DNA of 64,000 nucleotides from Mycobacterium sp. ST-F2 (GCF_001905655.1 NZ_JMHT01000073.1:1-64000); one strand, 5' to 3'; positions 22,204 to 30,973 are shown, numbered from the stretch's first letter. Translations and numbers: made by a program. Notes: a model not told the origin generated them from the sequence alone.

Positions 22204-23090
22204 GATCCGACTCCATGTTGTTCGATGCGGCGGGCCGCGGCGGAAACCTGGGCGCCGATGTCGGTGACCTGGGCCTCGGTGAGTGCGGAGAACGGCGCCG
22301 CGCTCACCGACATGGTCACCAGCCCATCGGCGTCCCGGACCGGCGCGGCGATGGTGGCGATCTGGTGGGGGCCCGAGTCGTCGAGTTCACCGGGCAGGTA
22401 GTCGACGAGCGTGAGGTCGGCGAACGACCAGGCCAGGCGCCGGGTGATGGCGTCGGGTTCGCCGTCGATCGCCAGGGCGCGCAGCGCCGAATAGACCCGG
22501 ATGTACTCGGGGCTCAGTCGCTCGATCACGTAGCCGCGGCGCCGTGTCTCCTGCAGTACCGCGGCCAGGCGTTTGCGCAGTTGCGTGGCCGGTTGGCCTG
22601 CGCCCAGCCACACCTGTTGTGCCGATTCCGCGGCCCAGGCGACATAGTCGCGGCCGAAGGGCGCGACGAGCGGGACGCGGAAGCCGGGGCCGAGGCTTGG
22701 TGCTGTGAGGGATTCGCCGACGGTGTCGACGATCTGCAGTGACGCCCCGTCACGTCGGACCAGAAGAACTTGCGTACCAATGGATTCGGACAACTCAGCC
22801 AACACCGGCCGGAACGCGCGATTGTTCGACGGGCGGCCCAGCGCCGCGATTGCCGGCCCGCAGGAATAACCCGCGCTCGCCTCGTCGCGCAGAACCCATT
22901 GGTGCGCAGCAAGAGTCGTGAGGATGGCGTGTCCGGTGGCGCGGCTGATGTCGAGTCGGCGGGTGATGTCGGCGAGGGAGAACGAGCGGTCGGGCTCGGC
23001 GGCGAGCAGCTGCATCACCGCGATCACGCGTTCGGTCGGAGGTGATGGCACTTGACTGGCAACGTCGGGCGCGTCTACCTTCGGTGTCAT
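22200..23090 (-). CDS. IclR family transcriptional regulator
   Basis: A 296-residue regulator. Its winged helix-turn-helix is at about 18-75 (SLADITRRLDISRATGHAILTTLAAHQW), followed by the IclR effector domain (ELSESIGTQVLLVRRDG through to the C-terminal helix QVSAAARRIEQHG). The ATG at 23090 begins close to the intergenic palindrome, leaving a 58-base divergent promoter shared with the sulfotransferase gene. It is likely to control both that operon and its own operon with the dehydrogenase. The effector is unknown. Confidence 0.88.
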   Translation of the reverse strand: MTPKVDAPDVASQVPSPPTERVIAVMQLLAAEPDRSFSLADITRRLDISRATGHAILTTLAAHQWVLRDEASAGYSCGPAIAALGRPSNNRAFRPVLAELSESIGTQVLLVRRDGASLQIVDTVGESLTAPSLGPGFRVPLVAPFGRDYVAWAAESAQQVWLGAGQPATQLRKRLAAVLQETRRRGYVIERLSPEYIRVYSALRALAIDGEPDAITRRLAWSFADLTLVDYLPGELDDSGPHQIATIAAPVRDADGLVTMSVSAAPFSALTEAQVTDIGAQVSAAARRIEQHGVGS

Positions 23091-23105
23091 ACTTTCGAAC
23101 AGTAC

Positions 23106-23119
23106 GTCGAATATTCGAC
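23106..23119. promoter_or_regulatory. Palindromic operator between IclR gene and sulfotransferase operon
   Basis: A perfect 14-base palindrome GTCGAATATTCGAC in the 58-base divergent gap. A further half site TTCGAAC lies just to the left at 23094-23100. Position and symmetry fit an IclR-type operator serving both directions. Confidence 0.65.
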
Positions 23120-23148
23120 AGTGACAAGTCCGATCTGAGGAGTGGTCA

Positions 23149-24420
23149 ATGGCGAGCGCCCCGGGCAACACTGACGTCGTCGACATCGACGACCTGGTCG
23201 CACCGCGGCTCACCGACATCCAGCGGCAGATTCTGGAACACACCGAATCGCAACGCATCGAACTGGACATCGAGACGATGCTCGCCGAGGCGGTGGCTCA
23301 GGCCGGGGTCGACGATCTGGCTGACACCGACGGCTTCGGTGACCGCTTGGCGGCCCACGTCGCCGCCATCGAGGCCGACGAGGGCCTGCGGCAGCTGACC
23401 CGGATGACGTTGCGGAACAGGATCATTCGCCTGTTGCGCAACCGGCTGTCGCTGACCGAGCTGCTCAAGCGTCATCCCGAGATCGAGGCCATCGAGATCG
23501 AGCGGCCCCTCATCGTCGTCGGGATGCCGCGCTCGGGCACCACGCACCTGGTGAACCTCATCGCCGCCGATCCGGGCCGACGGGCGTTGCCGTACTGGGA
23601 GAGTCAGGAGCCCATCCCGGCGCCGGGGCAGGGGCCCGACATCCACGGTGTCGACCCGCGCTACGCCCGCGCGAAAGCCGAACACGATGCCATGATGGCC
23701 ACCACCCCGCTGGTGGCCGCCATGCACGACCGATTCCCCGAGGCCATCGAGGAAGAGGTCGAGGTCCTCGACCTGGACCTGGCCTCGTATGTATTGGAAT
23801 GGCATGCGCGCGTGCCGGATTGGCGCGACTACTACCTGGCACTCGACCAGACTCGGCACTACGCCTACCTCAAGAAGGTGCTGCAGGCGCTGACGTTCCT
23901 GCGCGGACCCCGTACCTGGGTGCTCAAGAGCCCGCAGCATTCCGAGCAACTCGGTCCGCTGATGGCGACCTTCCCCGACGCCGTCGTGGCCTTCACGCAC
24001 CGCGATCCCGTCGCGGTGATCCAGTCCGCGGTCACCATGATCGCGTACGGCGACCGGATGCGCCGCACGAGCATCGACCCGGCGGGGCTGATCGAGTACT
24101 GGGCCGACCGCGTGCACCGCCTGCTCAGCGCGGGCGTGCGCGACCGTGAACTGGTACCCGCCGACCGGAGTATCGACATCGGCTTCCACGACCTCAATGG
24201 CAACGAAATGCCGCTGCTGGAACGGCTGTACGCGGCCGGCGGGATCGAGCTGACCGGCAAGGCGCGCAAGGGCTTCCAGCGGTATCTGGACGGCAATCCG
24301 CGCGGTAAACACGGTCGGATCCGCTATGACCTGCAGGGCCATTTCGGCGTTTCGCCCGACGAGCTGCGGCGCCGATTCGATTTCTACTTCGACCGGTTCG
24401 ACGTCCGGCCCGAGAACTGA
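23149..24420 (+). CDS. Sulfotransferase family protein
   Basis: A 423-residue protein with the PAPS 5'-phosphate-binding loop PRSGTTHLVNLI (about 126-137) and a 3'-phosphate segment around VAFTHRDPVAVIQS (about 282-295), as in the Sulfotransfer_3 group expanded in mycobacteria. Motifs such as SPQHSEQLGPLMATFPDA lie between them. It would transfer sulfate from PAPS to an unknown hydroxyl substrate, though many members are untested. GGAG is found 8-12 bases before the ATG. It is the first gene of a five-gene rightward cluster divergent from the IclR regulator. Confidence 0.82.
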   Translation: MASAPGNTDVVDIDDLVAPRLTDIQRQILEHTESQRIELDIETMLAEAVAQAGVDDLADTDGFGDRLAAHVAAIEADEGLRQLTRMTLRNRIIRLLRNRLSLTELLKRHPEIEAIEIERPLIVVGMPRSGTTHLVNLIAADPGRRALPYWESQEPIPAPGQGPDIHGVDPRYARAKAEHDAMMATTPLVAAMHDRFPEAIEEEVEVLDLDLASYVLEWHARVPDWRDYYLALDQTRHYAYLKKVLQALTFLRGPRTWVLKSPQHSEQLGPLMATFPDAVVAFTHRDPVAVIQSAVTMIAYGDRMRRTSIDPAGLIEYWADRVHRLLSAGVRDRELVPADRSIDIGFHDLNGNEMPLLERLYAAGGIELTGKARKGFQRYLDGNPRGKHGRIRYDLQGHFGVSPDELRRRFDFYFDRFDVRPEN

Positions 24421-24430
24421 GGAGCCACTG

Positions 24431-25678
24431 ATGGAACCGATCTACCGCAGCCGGCCCGGCGCCGAGGAGATGCTGCCCGCGACCGCCGAGGCCGCCGAGC
24501 AGGTCGCTCCCGGCGTGTGGTGCTCGCCCGGCCTGTCGAACTCCTACCTGCTGACCACCGACGACGGCCGGGTGGTCATCAACAGCGGCATGGGTTTTGA
24601 AGGGCCGGTGCACCGCGCCAACTTCGACGCCGTCGACTCCTCGCCGGTCCGCTACGTCATCTTCACGCAGGGGCACGTCGACCATGTCGGTGGCCTGAAC
24701 AGCGTGCGCGATGCCGACACTCAGGTTGTCGCCCAGGCGAACTGGACGACGTGGCGCGACGACAACAACCGGCTGATCCCGTACCGCGCGAGCCGCAGCG
24801 CCTTCGCCTTCAGCGACACACTGGCCACCGGTGTCCGCCGGATTCAGCAACGGCTGGGCACCAAACATCTTGCCGGGCAGAGCGTGCCCGCCGTCGACAT
24901 CGAATTCGAGGACACCCTGACCCTCGAGGTCGGTGGACGCCGACTGGAGCTCATCTCGGTGCCCGGCGGCGAGACCACCGACTCGCTGGTGGTCTGGCTG
25001 CCCGACGAGCGAATCTGCTTGGCCGGGAACATCTTCGGTGCGCTCTTCGGGCACATCCCCAACCTGGTGACGATGCGCGGCGACCGGTACCGCGATGCAC
25101 TGACCGTCATCGCGTCCATAGAGCGCGTACGCGCGCTGCAGCCTGAACTGCTGCTGACAGGGCATTTCGGGCCGATCGCCGGGGCGGACCTGATCGAGGC
25201 CGAACTCACGCGGCTGCGCAACGCCGTCGAGTACATCCACGACGCGACCGTCGCCGGGATGAACGCCGGCAAGGAAGTTCGGACCTTGATGCGCGAGATC
25301 ACCCTGCCCGCCGAGCTCGAAGTGGGGCAGGGCTACGGCAAGGTGGCCTGGGATGTGCGGGCCGTCTGGGAGAACTACTCCGGCTGGTTCCATCACCGGT
25401 CCACCACCGAGCTGTACCCCGTCGGACCCGACGCGGTCACCGCGGACATCGTCGAACTGGCGGGGGCCGACGCGCTGGTCGCGAGGGCCGGCAAGCACCT
25501 GGACGCCGGCCGCCCGCTGGAGGCGATTCACTTGGCCGAGCTGGTCGGCCCGGACGATCCGGGCGCACGCGAGGTACTGCGGCGGGCCCACGAAGCGCTG
25601 CTGGACGACAGCAGCAACTTCTGGGAAAGCGCTTGGCTCAGAAACGTTCTCAACAAACTCGCAGAGGGGCAGAAATGA
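24431..25678 (+). CDS. Metallo-beta-lactamase fold protein with alkylsulfatase dimerisation domain, altered metal site
   Basis: A 415-residue protein. Residues 30-265 are a metallo-beta-lactamase fold (SNSYLLTTDDGRVVINSGMG); residues 275-415 resemble the alkylsulfatase dimerisation domain (YGKVAWDVRAVWENYSGWFHHRSTTELYPVGP). The metal motif normally HxHxDH reads QGHVDH: Gln80 replaces the first histidine, while His82, Asp84 and His85 remain. GGETTDS keeps a candidate glutamate ligand, but the usual AEN is AGN. It may bind one metal or act on a different substrate from alkyl sulfates. The last four bases overlap the SDR gene (ATGA). Confidence 0.8.
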   Translation: MEPIYRSRPGAEEMLPATAEAAEQVAPGVWCSPGLSNSYLLTTDDGRVVINSGMGFEGPVHRANFDAVDSSPVRYVIFTQGHVDHVGGLNSVRDADTQVVAQANWTTWRDDNNRLIPYRASRSAFAFSDTLATGVRRIQQRLGTKHLAGQSVPAVDIEFEDTLTLEVGGRRLELISVPGGETTDSLVVWLPDERICLAGNIFGALFGHIPNLVTMRGDRYRDALTVIASIERVRALQPELLLTGHFGPIAGADLIEAELTRLRNAVEYIHDATVAGMNAGKEVRTLMREITLPAELEVGQGYGKVAWDVRAVWENYSGWFHHRSTTELYPVGPDAVTADIVELAGADALVARAGKHLDAGRPLEAIHLAELVGPDDPGAREVLRRAHEALLDDSSNFWESAWLRNVLNKLAEGQK

Positions 25679-26424
25679 CCGCACGCGTCACCTTCGACTT
25701 CACCGGAACCTCGGTTCTGGTCACCGGCGGCACCAGCGGTATCGGTCACGCTACCGCGACGTTGTTCCGCGACGCCGGAGCCGACGTCACCATCACCGGC
25801 ACCAAACCCGCGGCGACGGACTATGAGACCGACCTGTCCGGGATGACGTACCGACAGTTGCAGATCACCGACGCCGACTCGGTGAACGCGCTGGCCGCGC
25901 AGTTCGACCGGCTCGACGTCCTGGTCAACAATGCGGGCGCGAACTTCCCTGGCGGACTTGATGAGTCGCAGCCCGACGGCTTCGACGCGTCGGTGGCGGT
26001 GAACCTCACCGCGCCGTACCGGCTGACCGTGGGGCTTTACAAAGCGCTGAAGGCGTCGACCGCGGCCGGCGGTGCCAGCGTCGTCAACCTGGCGTCGATG
26101 TCGGCGCTGCGGGCGGTGCCGCTGGTACCCGGTTACGGTGCCGCCAAAGCCGGGATCATCGGCATCACCCGCAATCTCGCCGTCAAGTGGGCCGACAAGG
26201 GCATCCGCGTCAACGCCGTGGCGCCCGGGGTGATCGACACCCCGATGACCGCGCCCATGAAGTTCGCGCAGCAACTGGTGGACGCCGAACTGGCCCATGT
26301 GCCGTTGCGGCGCTTCGGATCCGTCAACGAGATCGCGCCGACCATCGCGTTCCTGTGTACCGAGCAGAGCGCCTACACCTCGGGCGCGCTCTTCGTCGTC
26401 GACGGCGCGTCGGACTGCGTGTGA
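25675..26424 (+). CDS. Short-chain dehydrogenase/reductase
   Basis: A 249-residue SDR. It has the nucleotide motif TGGTSGIG (near 18-25), the NNAG motif at about 84-87, the catalytic Ser in NLASMSALR, and Tyr-Lys in YGAAKAGIIG. It ends with the common SGALFVVDGA. It is start-coupled to the metallo-beta-lactamase-like gene and is end-coupled to the flavin enzyme gene, so it belongs to the same pathway. The substrate is unknown; a secondary alcohol or keto intermediate is likely. Confidence 0.88.
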   Translation: MTARVTFDFTGTSVLVTGGTSGIGHATATLFRDAGADVTITGTKPAATDYETDLSGMTYRQLQITDADSVNALAAQFDRLDVLVNNAGANFPGGLDESQPDGFDASVAVNLTAPYRLTVGLYKALKASTAAGGASVVNLASMSALRAVPLVPGYGAAKAGIIGITRNLAVKWADKGIRVNAVAPGVIDTPMTAPMKFAQQLVDAELAHVPLRRFGSVNEIAPTIAFLCTEQSAYTSGALFVVDGASDCV

Positions 26425-27371
26425 CCATGCTGACCGTTTTGCGGTTCAATTTCGCGTCCCCGCAAGGAAATCCACGCACGCGGGGTAAGTTGCTCTCTGC
26501 CGCACTGGAAATGGCGCAGTGGGGTGAGTCCAGGGGCATCACCTCGGTGAGCGTCGACGAACACCACGCGACCGGGCACGGCTGGAGCAGCAACCCGATC
26601 CTGGCGGCGTCCATGTTCCTGGCCCGGACGTCGAAGCTGGTGGCCAGTGTGGACTGCGCGCTCGGGCCGCTGTGGCACCCGGTGCGGATGGCCGAGGACA
26701 TCGCGCTGGTGGACAACATGAGCCGCGGGCGGCTGTTCACGACCGTCGGCCTCGGCTACCGCGAATGCGAATACGACGCGCTGGGAGTGGATTTCAGTCG
26801 GCGGGGCAAGCTTCTGGACGACCTCATCACACGGATGCTGGCAGTCTGGGCCGAGAACGGCACCTGGACCCGGCCGCATCCCATGCTGTTCGTCGGCGGT
26901 GGGGTCAAGGCGACGGCACAGCGCGCGGCGCGGTTCGGGCTGCCGCTGAGCCTGGTCGACCATCTGCCGGAGGTCGCCGATCACTATCGAGAGTTGTGCG
27001 CCGAGAACGGTATGACGCCGTTCGTGATGATGCCCGGAGAAATCAACCGCGGCATGATCTATCTGCACGAGGACCCCGACCAGGCCTGGGTCGAACTCGG
27101 CGAACACATCCTCTGGGAGGCCGTCACCTACGGCGGCTGGTCCGCGGAAAGCCGTTCCCTCATGCACATTCCGGGCGTGCAGACCATCGACGAGGTGCGG
27201 GCGTCGGGCAAGTACCGCTTCCTCACGCCGGAACAGCTGATCGCCGAGGTCCGCGGCGCCGATCAGTACGGCCCTCTCGTCATCCATCCGTTGGTCGGTG
27301 GCATGCCCGTCGACGCCGCGTGGAAGTCCGTCGAATTGCTCACCGAGAAAGTGCTGCCCGCACTGACCTAG
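26421..27371 (+). CDS. LLM-class flavin-dependent oxidoreductase
   Basis: A 316-residue luciferase-like TIM-barrel protein, with VSVDEHHATGHGWSSNPILAASMFLARTSKL near residues 35-65, then the usual VGLGYRECEYDALGV and a MLFVGGGVKATAQRAARFGLPLS segment. The group uses F420 or FMN. A GTG at 26421 overlaps the SDR stop as GTGA and an ATG lies two codons later at 26427; both fit. Possible roles are Baeyer-Villiger-type or C-C bond oxidation in a degradation route. A GGAGG for the next gene sits at its stop codon. Confidence 0.82.
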   Translation: MTMLTVLRFNFASPQGNPRTRGKLLSAALEMAQWGESRGITSVSVDEHHATGHGWSSNPILAASMFLARTSKLVASVDCALGPLWHPVRMAEDIALVDNMSRGRLFTTVGLGYRECEYDALGVDFSRRGKLLDDLITRMLAVWAENGTWTRPHPMLFVGGGVKATAQRAARFGLPLSLVDHLPEVADHYRELCAENGMTPFVMMPGEINRGMIYLHEDPDQAWVELGEHILWEAVTYGGWSAESRSLMHIPGVQTIDEVRASGKYRFLTPEQLIAEVRGADQYGPLVIHPLVGGMPVDAAWKSVELLTEKVLPALT

Positions 27372-27382
27372 GAGGTAGTCCC

Positions 27383-27763
27383 ATGGCATCTGTCGAACAG
27401 ATTCAGAACGTTGTCGCGCGGTACGTCGAACTGCTGTCGGCACGCCAACCCGAGACGATCGTCGATCTCTTCGCTGACAACGCGACCATCGAGGATCCTG
27501 TCGGCACCGAACCCAAGACCGGCCGTCAGACCCTGATCGACTTCTACACGGTGCTCGCGTCGATGGACGAGATCGACGTCGAACTCCTGTGGAGCAAGGT
27601 CGCCGCCGACACCGCGGTGTTCTCGTTCGAACTCCGCAGCGGCGCCGGCGGCCACCGCTTCGAACTCCGCCCCGTCGACATCATGATCTTCGACGACGAC
27701 GCGAAGATCGTCAGCCTGCGCGCGGTGTTCGACCCGGCCACCGACATCACGCCCATTTCCTGA
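27383..27763 (+). CDS. NTF2-like / ketosteroid-isomerase-fold protein
   Basis: A 126-residue protein with the NTF2-like cone fold: a first helix VVARYVELLSARQPETIVDLFADNATIEDPVG, a strand-rich middle and a C-terminal DIMIFDDDAKIVSLRAVFDP. This pattern, with DNATIEDPVGT, is close to SnoaL-like and steroid delta-isomerase proteins. GGAGG lies eight bases before the ATG. It is the last gene of the IclR-linked cluster. Isomerase activity on a steroid-like or polyketide-like compound is a guess from the fold. It faces the methyltransferase gene across 10 bases. Confidence 0.8.
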   Translation: MASVEQIQNVVARYVELLSARQPETIVDLFADNATIEDPVGTEPKTGRQTLIDFYTVLASMDEIDVELLWSKVAADTAVFSFELRSGAGGHRFELRPVDIMIFDDDAKIVSLRAVFDPATDITPIS

Positions 27764-27773
27764 CCGCGGGTAC

Positions 27774-28385
27774 TCAGGTGCGGCGCCGCACGAAGTGGTA
27801 GTACCGCGCCGGGTTCTTGCCGCCCCGGTCAAGCCCCGGTTCATTACCGCTGGACAGCAGCGTCCATCCGAGGGCGAACCGCCGCTTCACCTCGTCGGGG
27901 TCGATGCCGGGCACCCCGAAGGAGGCGCCCGGGACAAACGCGACGATCAGCAGCCGCGCGTCGGGGGCGGCCACCGCCGTCACCTCGCCGACGTAGGCGT
28001 CGCGGTCGTCGGCGCTCATGCCGTGCAGGCACCCGTTGTCGACGATCAGATTGAAATTCGCGCCGATGCCCTGCCCGGTCAGGCGGGTGGCGTCGGCCTG
28101 GTCGAACCGCACCGCGCCGGGCGCGGAGGCGTCCCGCTTGGCGGCTTTGGCCCGGGCCTTCTGCACTGCCGTCGCGACGTAGTCGATGCCGGTGACGTCC
28201 CAGCCGAGCCCGGCCAGATACAGCGCGTTGTCGCCCGTGCCGCAACCGATGTCCAGCGCGGTGCCCGGCGTCAGGGCGGTAGCGCCCTCGACCAGCTCAC
28301 GCAGACTCGACGCGAGCGGGTGGCCGTCCCACGGGGTGAATCCGAGTCGGTAGAAGACCCGGAACAGGCGCTGCCTGGAACTCAC
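27774..28385 (-). CDS. Class I SAM-dependent methyltransferase
   Basis: A 203-residue methyltransferase. Motif I is LDIGCGTGDNALYLAGLG (about 44-61) with the acidic residue of motif II in VTGIDYV; NFNLIVDNGCLHGM is the post-motif-II region, with DNGCLH typical of thiopurine-methyltransferase-like small-molecule enzymes. The GTG start overlaps the stop of the upstream gene as GTGA, so the two are translationally coupled. The substrate is unknown. Confidence 0.82.
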   Translation of the reverse strand: MSSRQRLFRVFYRLGFTPWDGHPLASSLRELVEGATALTPGTALDIGCGTGDNALYLAGLGWDVTGIDYVATAVQKARAKAAKRDASAPGAVRFDQADATRLTGQGIGANFNLIVDNGCLHGMSADDRDAYVGEVTAVAAPDARLLIVAFVPGASFGVPGIDPDEVKRRFALGWTLLSSGNEPGLDRGGKNPARYYHFVRRRT

Positions 28386-28807
28386 AACGCTCCGAGGTCC
28401 GCCGACAGCCAGTGCTTCGGGTCGACGGTGACGGTCACGCTGGCGCCGTGCTCGCGCCGCGCCATCTCCAGATAGGCCGGGGCCTTCTCCTTACCGAGGT
28501 ACCGTTCGGCCATCTCGACCAGCTGCTCGTCGGTGCCCGGCTCGATGCTGAGCACCGGACCGTCGACCGCGACGTAGCGGACCGTCGGCTCGAGGCGTTC
28601 GGCCATCAGCGACAGGTGCCCTGCCGCCTCGATCAGCTTGTGTTTGCGGGAGTCGAGGCCCGTCAGCAGCCACAGCTTGCCGCCGGGCGTGTACTGGTAC
28701 CAGATGGGCACCGTCAGGGGACCACGGTCCGCGCCGGCGTTGACCGACAGTGCCCCGATGTGTGGTTCGGCCAGAAACTGTTCGCGTTCATCCTTGGAAA
28801 GCGCCAT
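28382..28807 (-). CDS. Pyridoxamine 5'-phosphate oxidase family protein
   Basis: A 141-residue split-barrel flavin-binding protein starting MALSKDEREQFLAEPHIGALSV. It has PLTVPIWYQYTPGGKLWLLTGLDSRKHKLIEAAGHLSLMAE, in which SRKHKLI binds the cofactor phosphate. Small proteins like this in actinobacteria are F420- or FMN-dependent reductases or haem-binding proteins. The ATG at 28807 gives the family start. It is coupled to the methyltransferase gene. It is divergent from the VWA protein gene. Confidence 0.8.
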   Translation of the reverse strand: MALSKDEREQFLAEPHIGALSVNAGADRGPLTVPIWYQYTPGGKLWLLTGLDSRKHKLIEAAGHLSLMAERLEPTVRYVAVDGPVLSIEPGTDEQLVEMAERYLGKEKAPAYLEMARREHGASVTVTVDPKHWLSADLGAL

Positions 28808-28937
28808 GAATCCAACGTAGCGAAAATAGGTGACGCTGCAGAGGCCATCGGCATCGGAGAACCGCACCCGTCCGCGTCGGTACGATTGCCCCATATCGGT
28901 CTGAGCGATCGACGTCGAACGCAACGGAGAGTGCCTG

Positions 28938-29954
28938 TTGGAGATCCCCTTTATCGGGCCACTGACGCTGTCCGGGTTCTCCAGTGCCTGGTTCTTCCTG
29001 TATCTCATCGCGGTCGTCGGCGCCGTCGCCATCTACCTGCTGCTGCGCAAGGCCCGCCGGAAGCGCGTGCTGCGGTTCGCCAACACCGAGCTGTTGGAGC
29101 AGGTCGTCGCGGCCCGTCCGAAGACCCGCTCGCGGTGGCGGCATGTGCCCGCGGTGCTGCTGGTGATCTCCCTGGTGCTGCTCACCACCGCCATGGCCGG
29201 GCCGACCCACGACATCCGGATTCCGCGCAACCGCGCCGTCGTCATGCTCGTCATCGACGTCTCCGAGTCGATGATCGCCACCGACGTCAAACCCAGCCGC
29301 ATCGAGGCCGCGAAAAGCGCCGGTAAGACGTTCGTGAAGGGCCTGACCAACGGCATCAGCGTCGGCCTGGTCCAGTTCTCCTCGAGCGCCACCATGCTGG
29401 TGGCGCCGACCAGTGACCACGACGTCGTCGCACGGACCATCGACACCCTCGAACCCTCACCCCGCACCGCGACCGGTGAGGGCATCTTCACGGCGTTGCA
29501 GGCCATCGCCACCCTCGACGCCGTGATGGGTGGCGGTGACGGCCCGCCGCCGGCGCACATCGTGTTGATGTCGGACGGCAAAGAGACTGTCCCGGCCGAC
29601 CCGAACGACCCCCGCGGCGCGCTGACCGCGGCGCGGGCCGCCAAGGACCAGGACGTCGTCATCTCGACCATCTCGTTCGGCACCCCGTCGGGCGTCATCA
29701 CCTACGAGGGCCAGGAAGTGCCGGTCCCCACCGACGACCTGTCGCTGCAGAAGATCGCGAAGGTGACCGGCGGCGAGTCGTTCCGCGCCGAGACCCTCGA
29801 TCAGCTGACCCGCGTCTACGCCAACCTGCAGGAGCAGATCGGGTACCAGACCATCCGTGGCGACGCCAGCGGCAGCTGGACCCGCGTCGGGTTCTTCGTG
29901 TTGGTCCTGGCGCTGTTCGCGGGCCTGAAGATCAACAACCGCCTGCCGGGCTGA
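28938..29954 (+). CDS. BatA-like von Willebrand factor A domain membrane protein (UPF0353 family)
   Basis: A 338-residue protein very similar, from memory, to Rv1481 (UPF0353). There are two N-terminal membrane helices (about 14-34 and 69-88), a VWA domain at 95-300 with the metal-ion-dependent adhesion motif DVSESM (about 108-113), TATGEGIFTALQAI and MSDGKET, and a third helix at the C-terminus ending KINNRLPG. The start is TTG at 28938 with GGAG at 28926-28929. Usually this protein is encoded beside a MoxR ATPase and a DUF58 protein; neither is here, so this is an orphan paralogue. Its role in the envelope is unknown. Confidence 0.85.
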   Translation: MEIPFIGPLTLSGFSSAWFFLYLIAVVGAVAIYLLLRKARRKRVLRFANTELLEQVVAARPKTRSRWRHVPAVLLVISLVLLTTAMAGPTHDIRIPRNRAVVMLVIDVSESMIATDVKPSRIEAAKSAGKTFVKGLTNGISVGLVQFSSSATMLVAPTSDHDVVARTIDTLEPSPRTATGEGIFTALQAIATLDAVMGGGDGPPPAHIVLMSDGKETVPADPNDPRGALTAARAAKDQDVVISTISFGTPSGVITYEGQEVPVPTDDLSLQKIAKVTGGESFRAETLDQLTRVYANLQEQIGYQTIRGDASGSWTRVGFFVLVLALFAGLKINNRLPG

Positions 29955-29975
29955 TCAACGCCTAAAGTCGGGGCC

Positions 29976-30968
29976 ATGCGCTTCGGACTGTTCATCCCGC
30001 AAGGCTGGCGTCTCGATCTGGTGGGCATCGCCCCGCAGGACCAATGGCAGGTGATGCGCGACCTCGCCGCCTACGCCGACGCCGGGCCGTGGGATTCCCT
30101 CTGGGTCTACGACCACTTCCACACCGTGCCGATGCCGACCGCGGAGGCGACGCACGAGGCATGGACGCTCATGGCGGCGTACGCGGCAACGACCTCCCGG
30201 ATCAAGCTCGGCCAGATGTGTACGGCCATCAGCTACCGCAACCCGGCTTACCTGGCGAAGGTCGCCGCGACGACGGACATCATCTCGGGCGGCCGGGTGC
30301 AGATGGGCATCGGCGGTGGCTGGTACGAACACGAGTGGCGCGCCTACGGTTACGGCTTCCCATCGGCCGGCGTACGGCTGGCCCGGCTCGATGAGGGCGT
30401 GCAGATCATGCGCACCGCCTGGCGCGACGGCGTGGTGAGTTTCGACGGCAGGCACTACCAGGTCGACGGCGCCATCGTGCAGCCCACGCCGTTGCAGGAC
30501 AAGGGCATTCCGTTGTGGATCGCCGGCGGCGGCGAGAAGGTGACGCTGAAGATCGCCGCGAAGTACGCGCAGTACACCAACTTCACGTCCGAACCCGACG
30601 GCTTCGCGCACAAATCGGATGTGCTGCAACAACATTGCCGCGAGGTCGGCGCCGACTACGACGGCATCGTCCGCTCGGCCAACTTCAATGTGGTGCTCGG
30701 GGAGTCCGACGCGGACGTCGCGGCCCGCATAGGACGCATCCGGGAGCGTCAGGTCACGGTCGCGCACGAAGCCGCCGTCGACGCGATGGTCAAGAACCTG
30801 ACGTCACCCGATTCGGCGTGTGGCACAACCGAACAGGTCATCTCGAAACTGCAGAAGCTCAAGGATCTGGGCTGCGGGTACGCGATCCTGTACTTTCCGG
30901 AGGCCGCGTACGACAGGTCGAGCATCGAGGCGTTCGAGCGCGACGTCATCCCCGCGCTCAGTGACTAG
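29976..30968 (+). CDS. LLM-class F420-dependent oxidoreductase
   Basis: A 330-residue luciferase-like TIM-barrel protein. It starts MRFGLFIPQGWRLDL and contains DSLWVYDHFHTVPMPT, RIKLGQMCTAISYRNPAYLAKVAATTDIISGGRVQMGIGGGWYEHEWRAYG, and IPLWIAGGGEKVTLKIAAKYA. These fit the F420-binding branch of the family common in mycobacteria. The substrate is unknown. It follows the VWA gene by 21 bases and is followed within five bases by the DUF2071 gene, so it may be in one transcript with them. Confidence 0.83.
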   Translation: MRFGLFIPQGWRLDLVGIAPQDQWQVMRDLAAYADAGPWDSLWVYDHFHTVPMPTAEATHEAWTLMAAYAATTSRIKLGQMCTAISYRNPAYLAKVAATTDIISGGRVQMGIGGGWYEHEWRAYGYGFPSAGVRLARLDEGVQIMRTAWRDGVVSFDGRHYQVDGAIVQPTPLQDKGIPLWIAGGGEKVTLKIAAKYAQYTNFTSEPDGFAHKSDVLQQHCREVGADYDGIVRSANFNVVLGESDADVAARIGRIRERQVTVAHEAAVDAMVKNLTSPDSACGTTEQVISKLQKLKDLGCGYAILYFPEAAYDRSSIEAFERDVIPALSD

Positions 30969-30973
30969 CCGGC

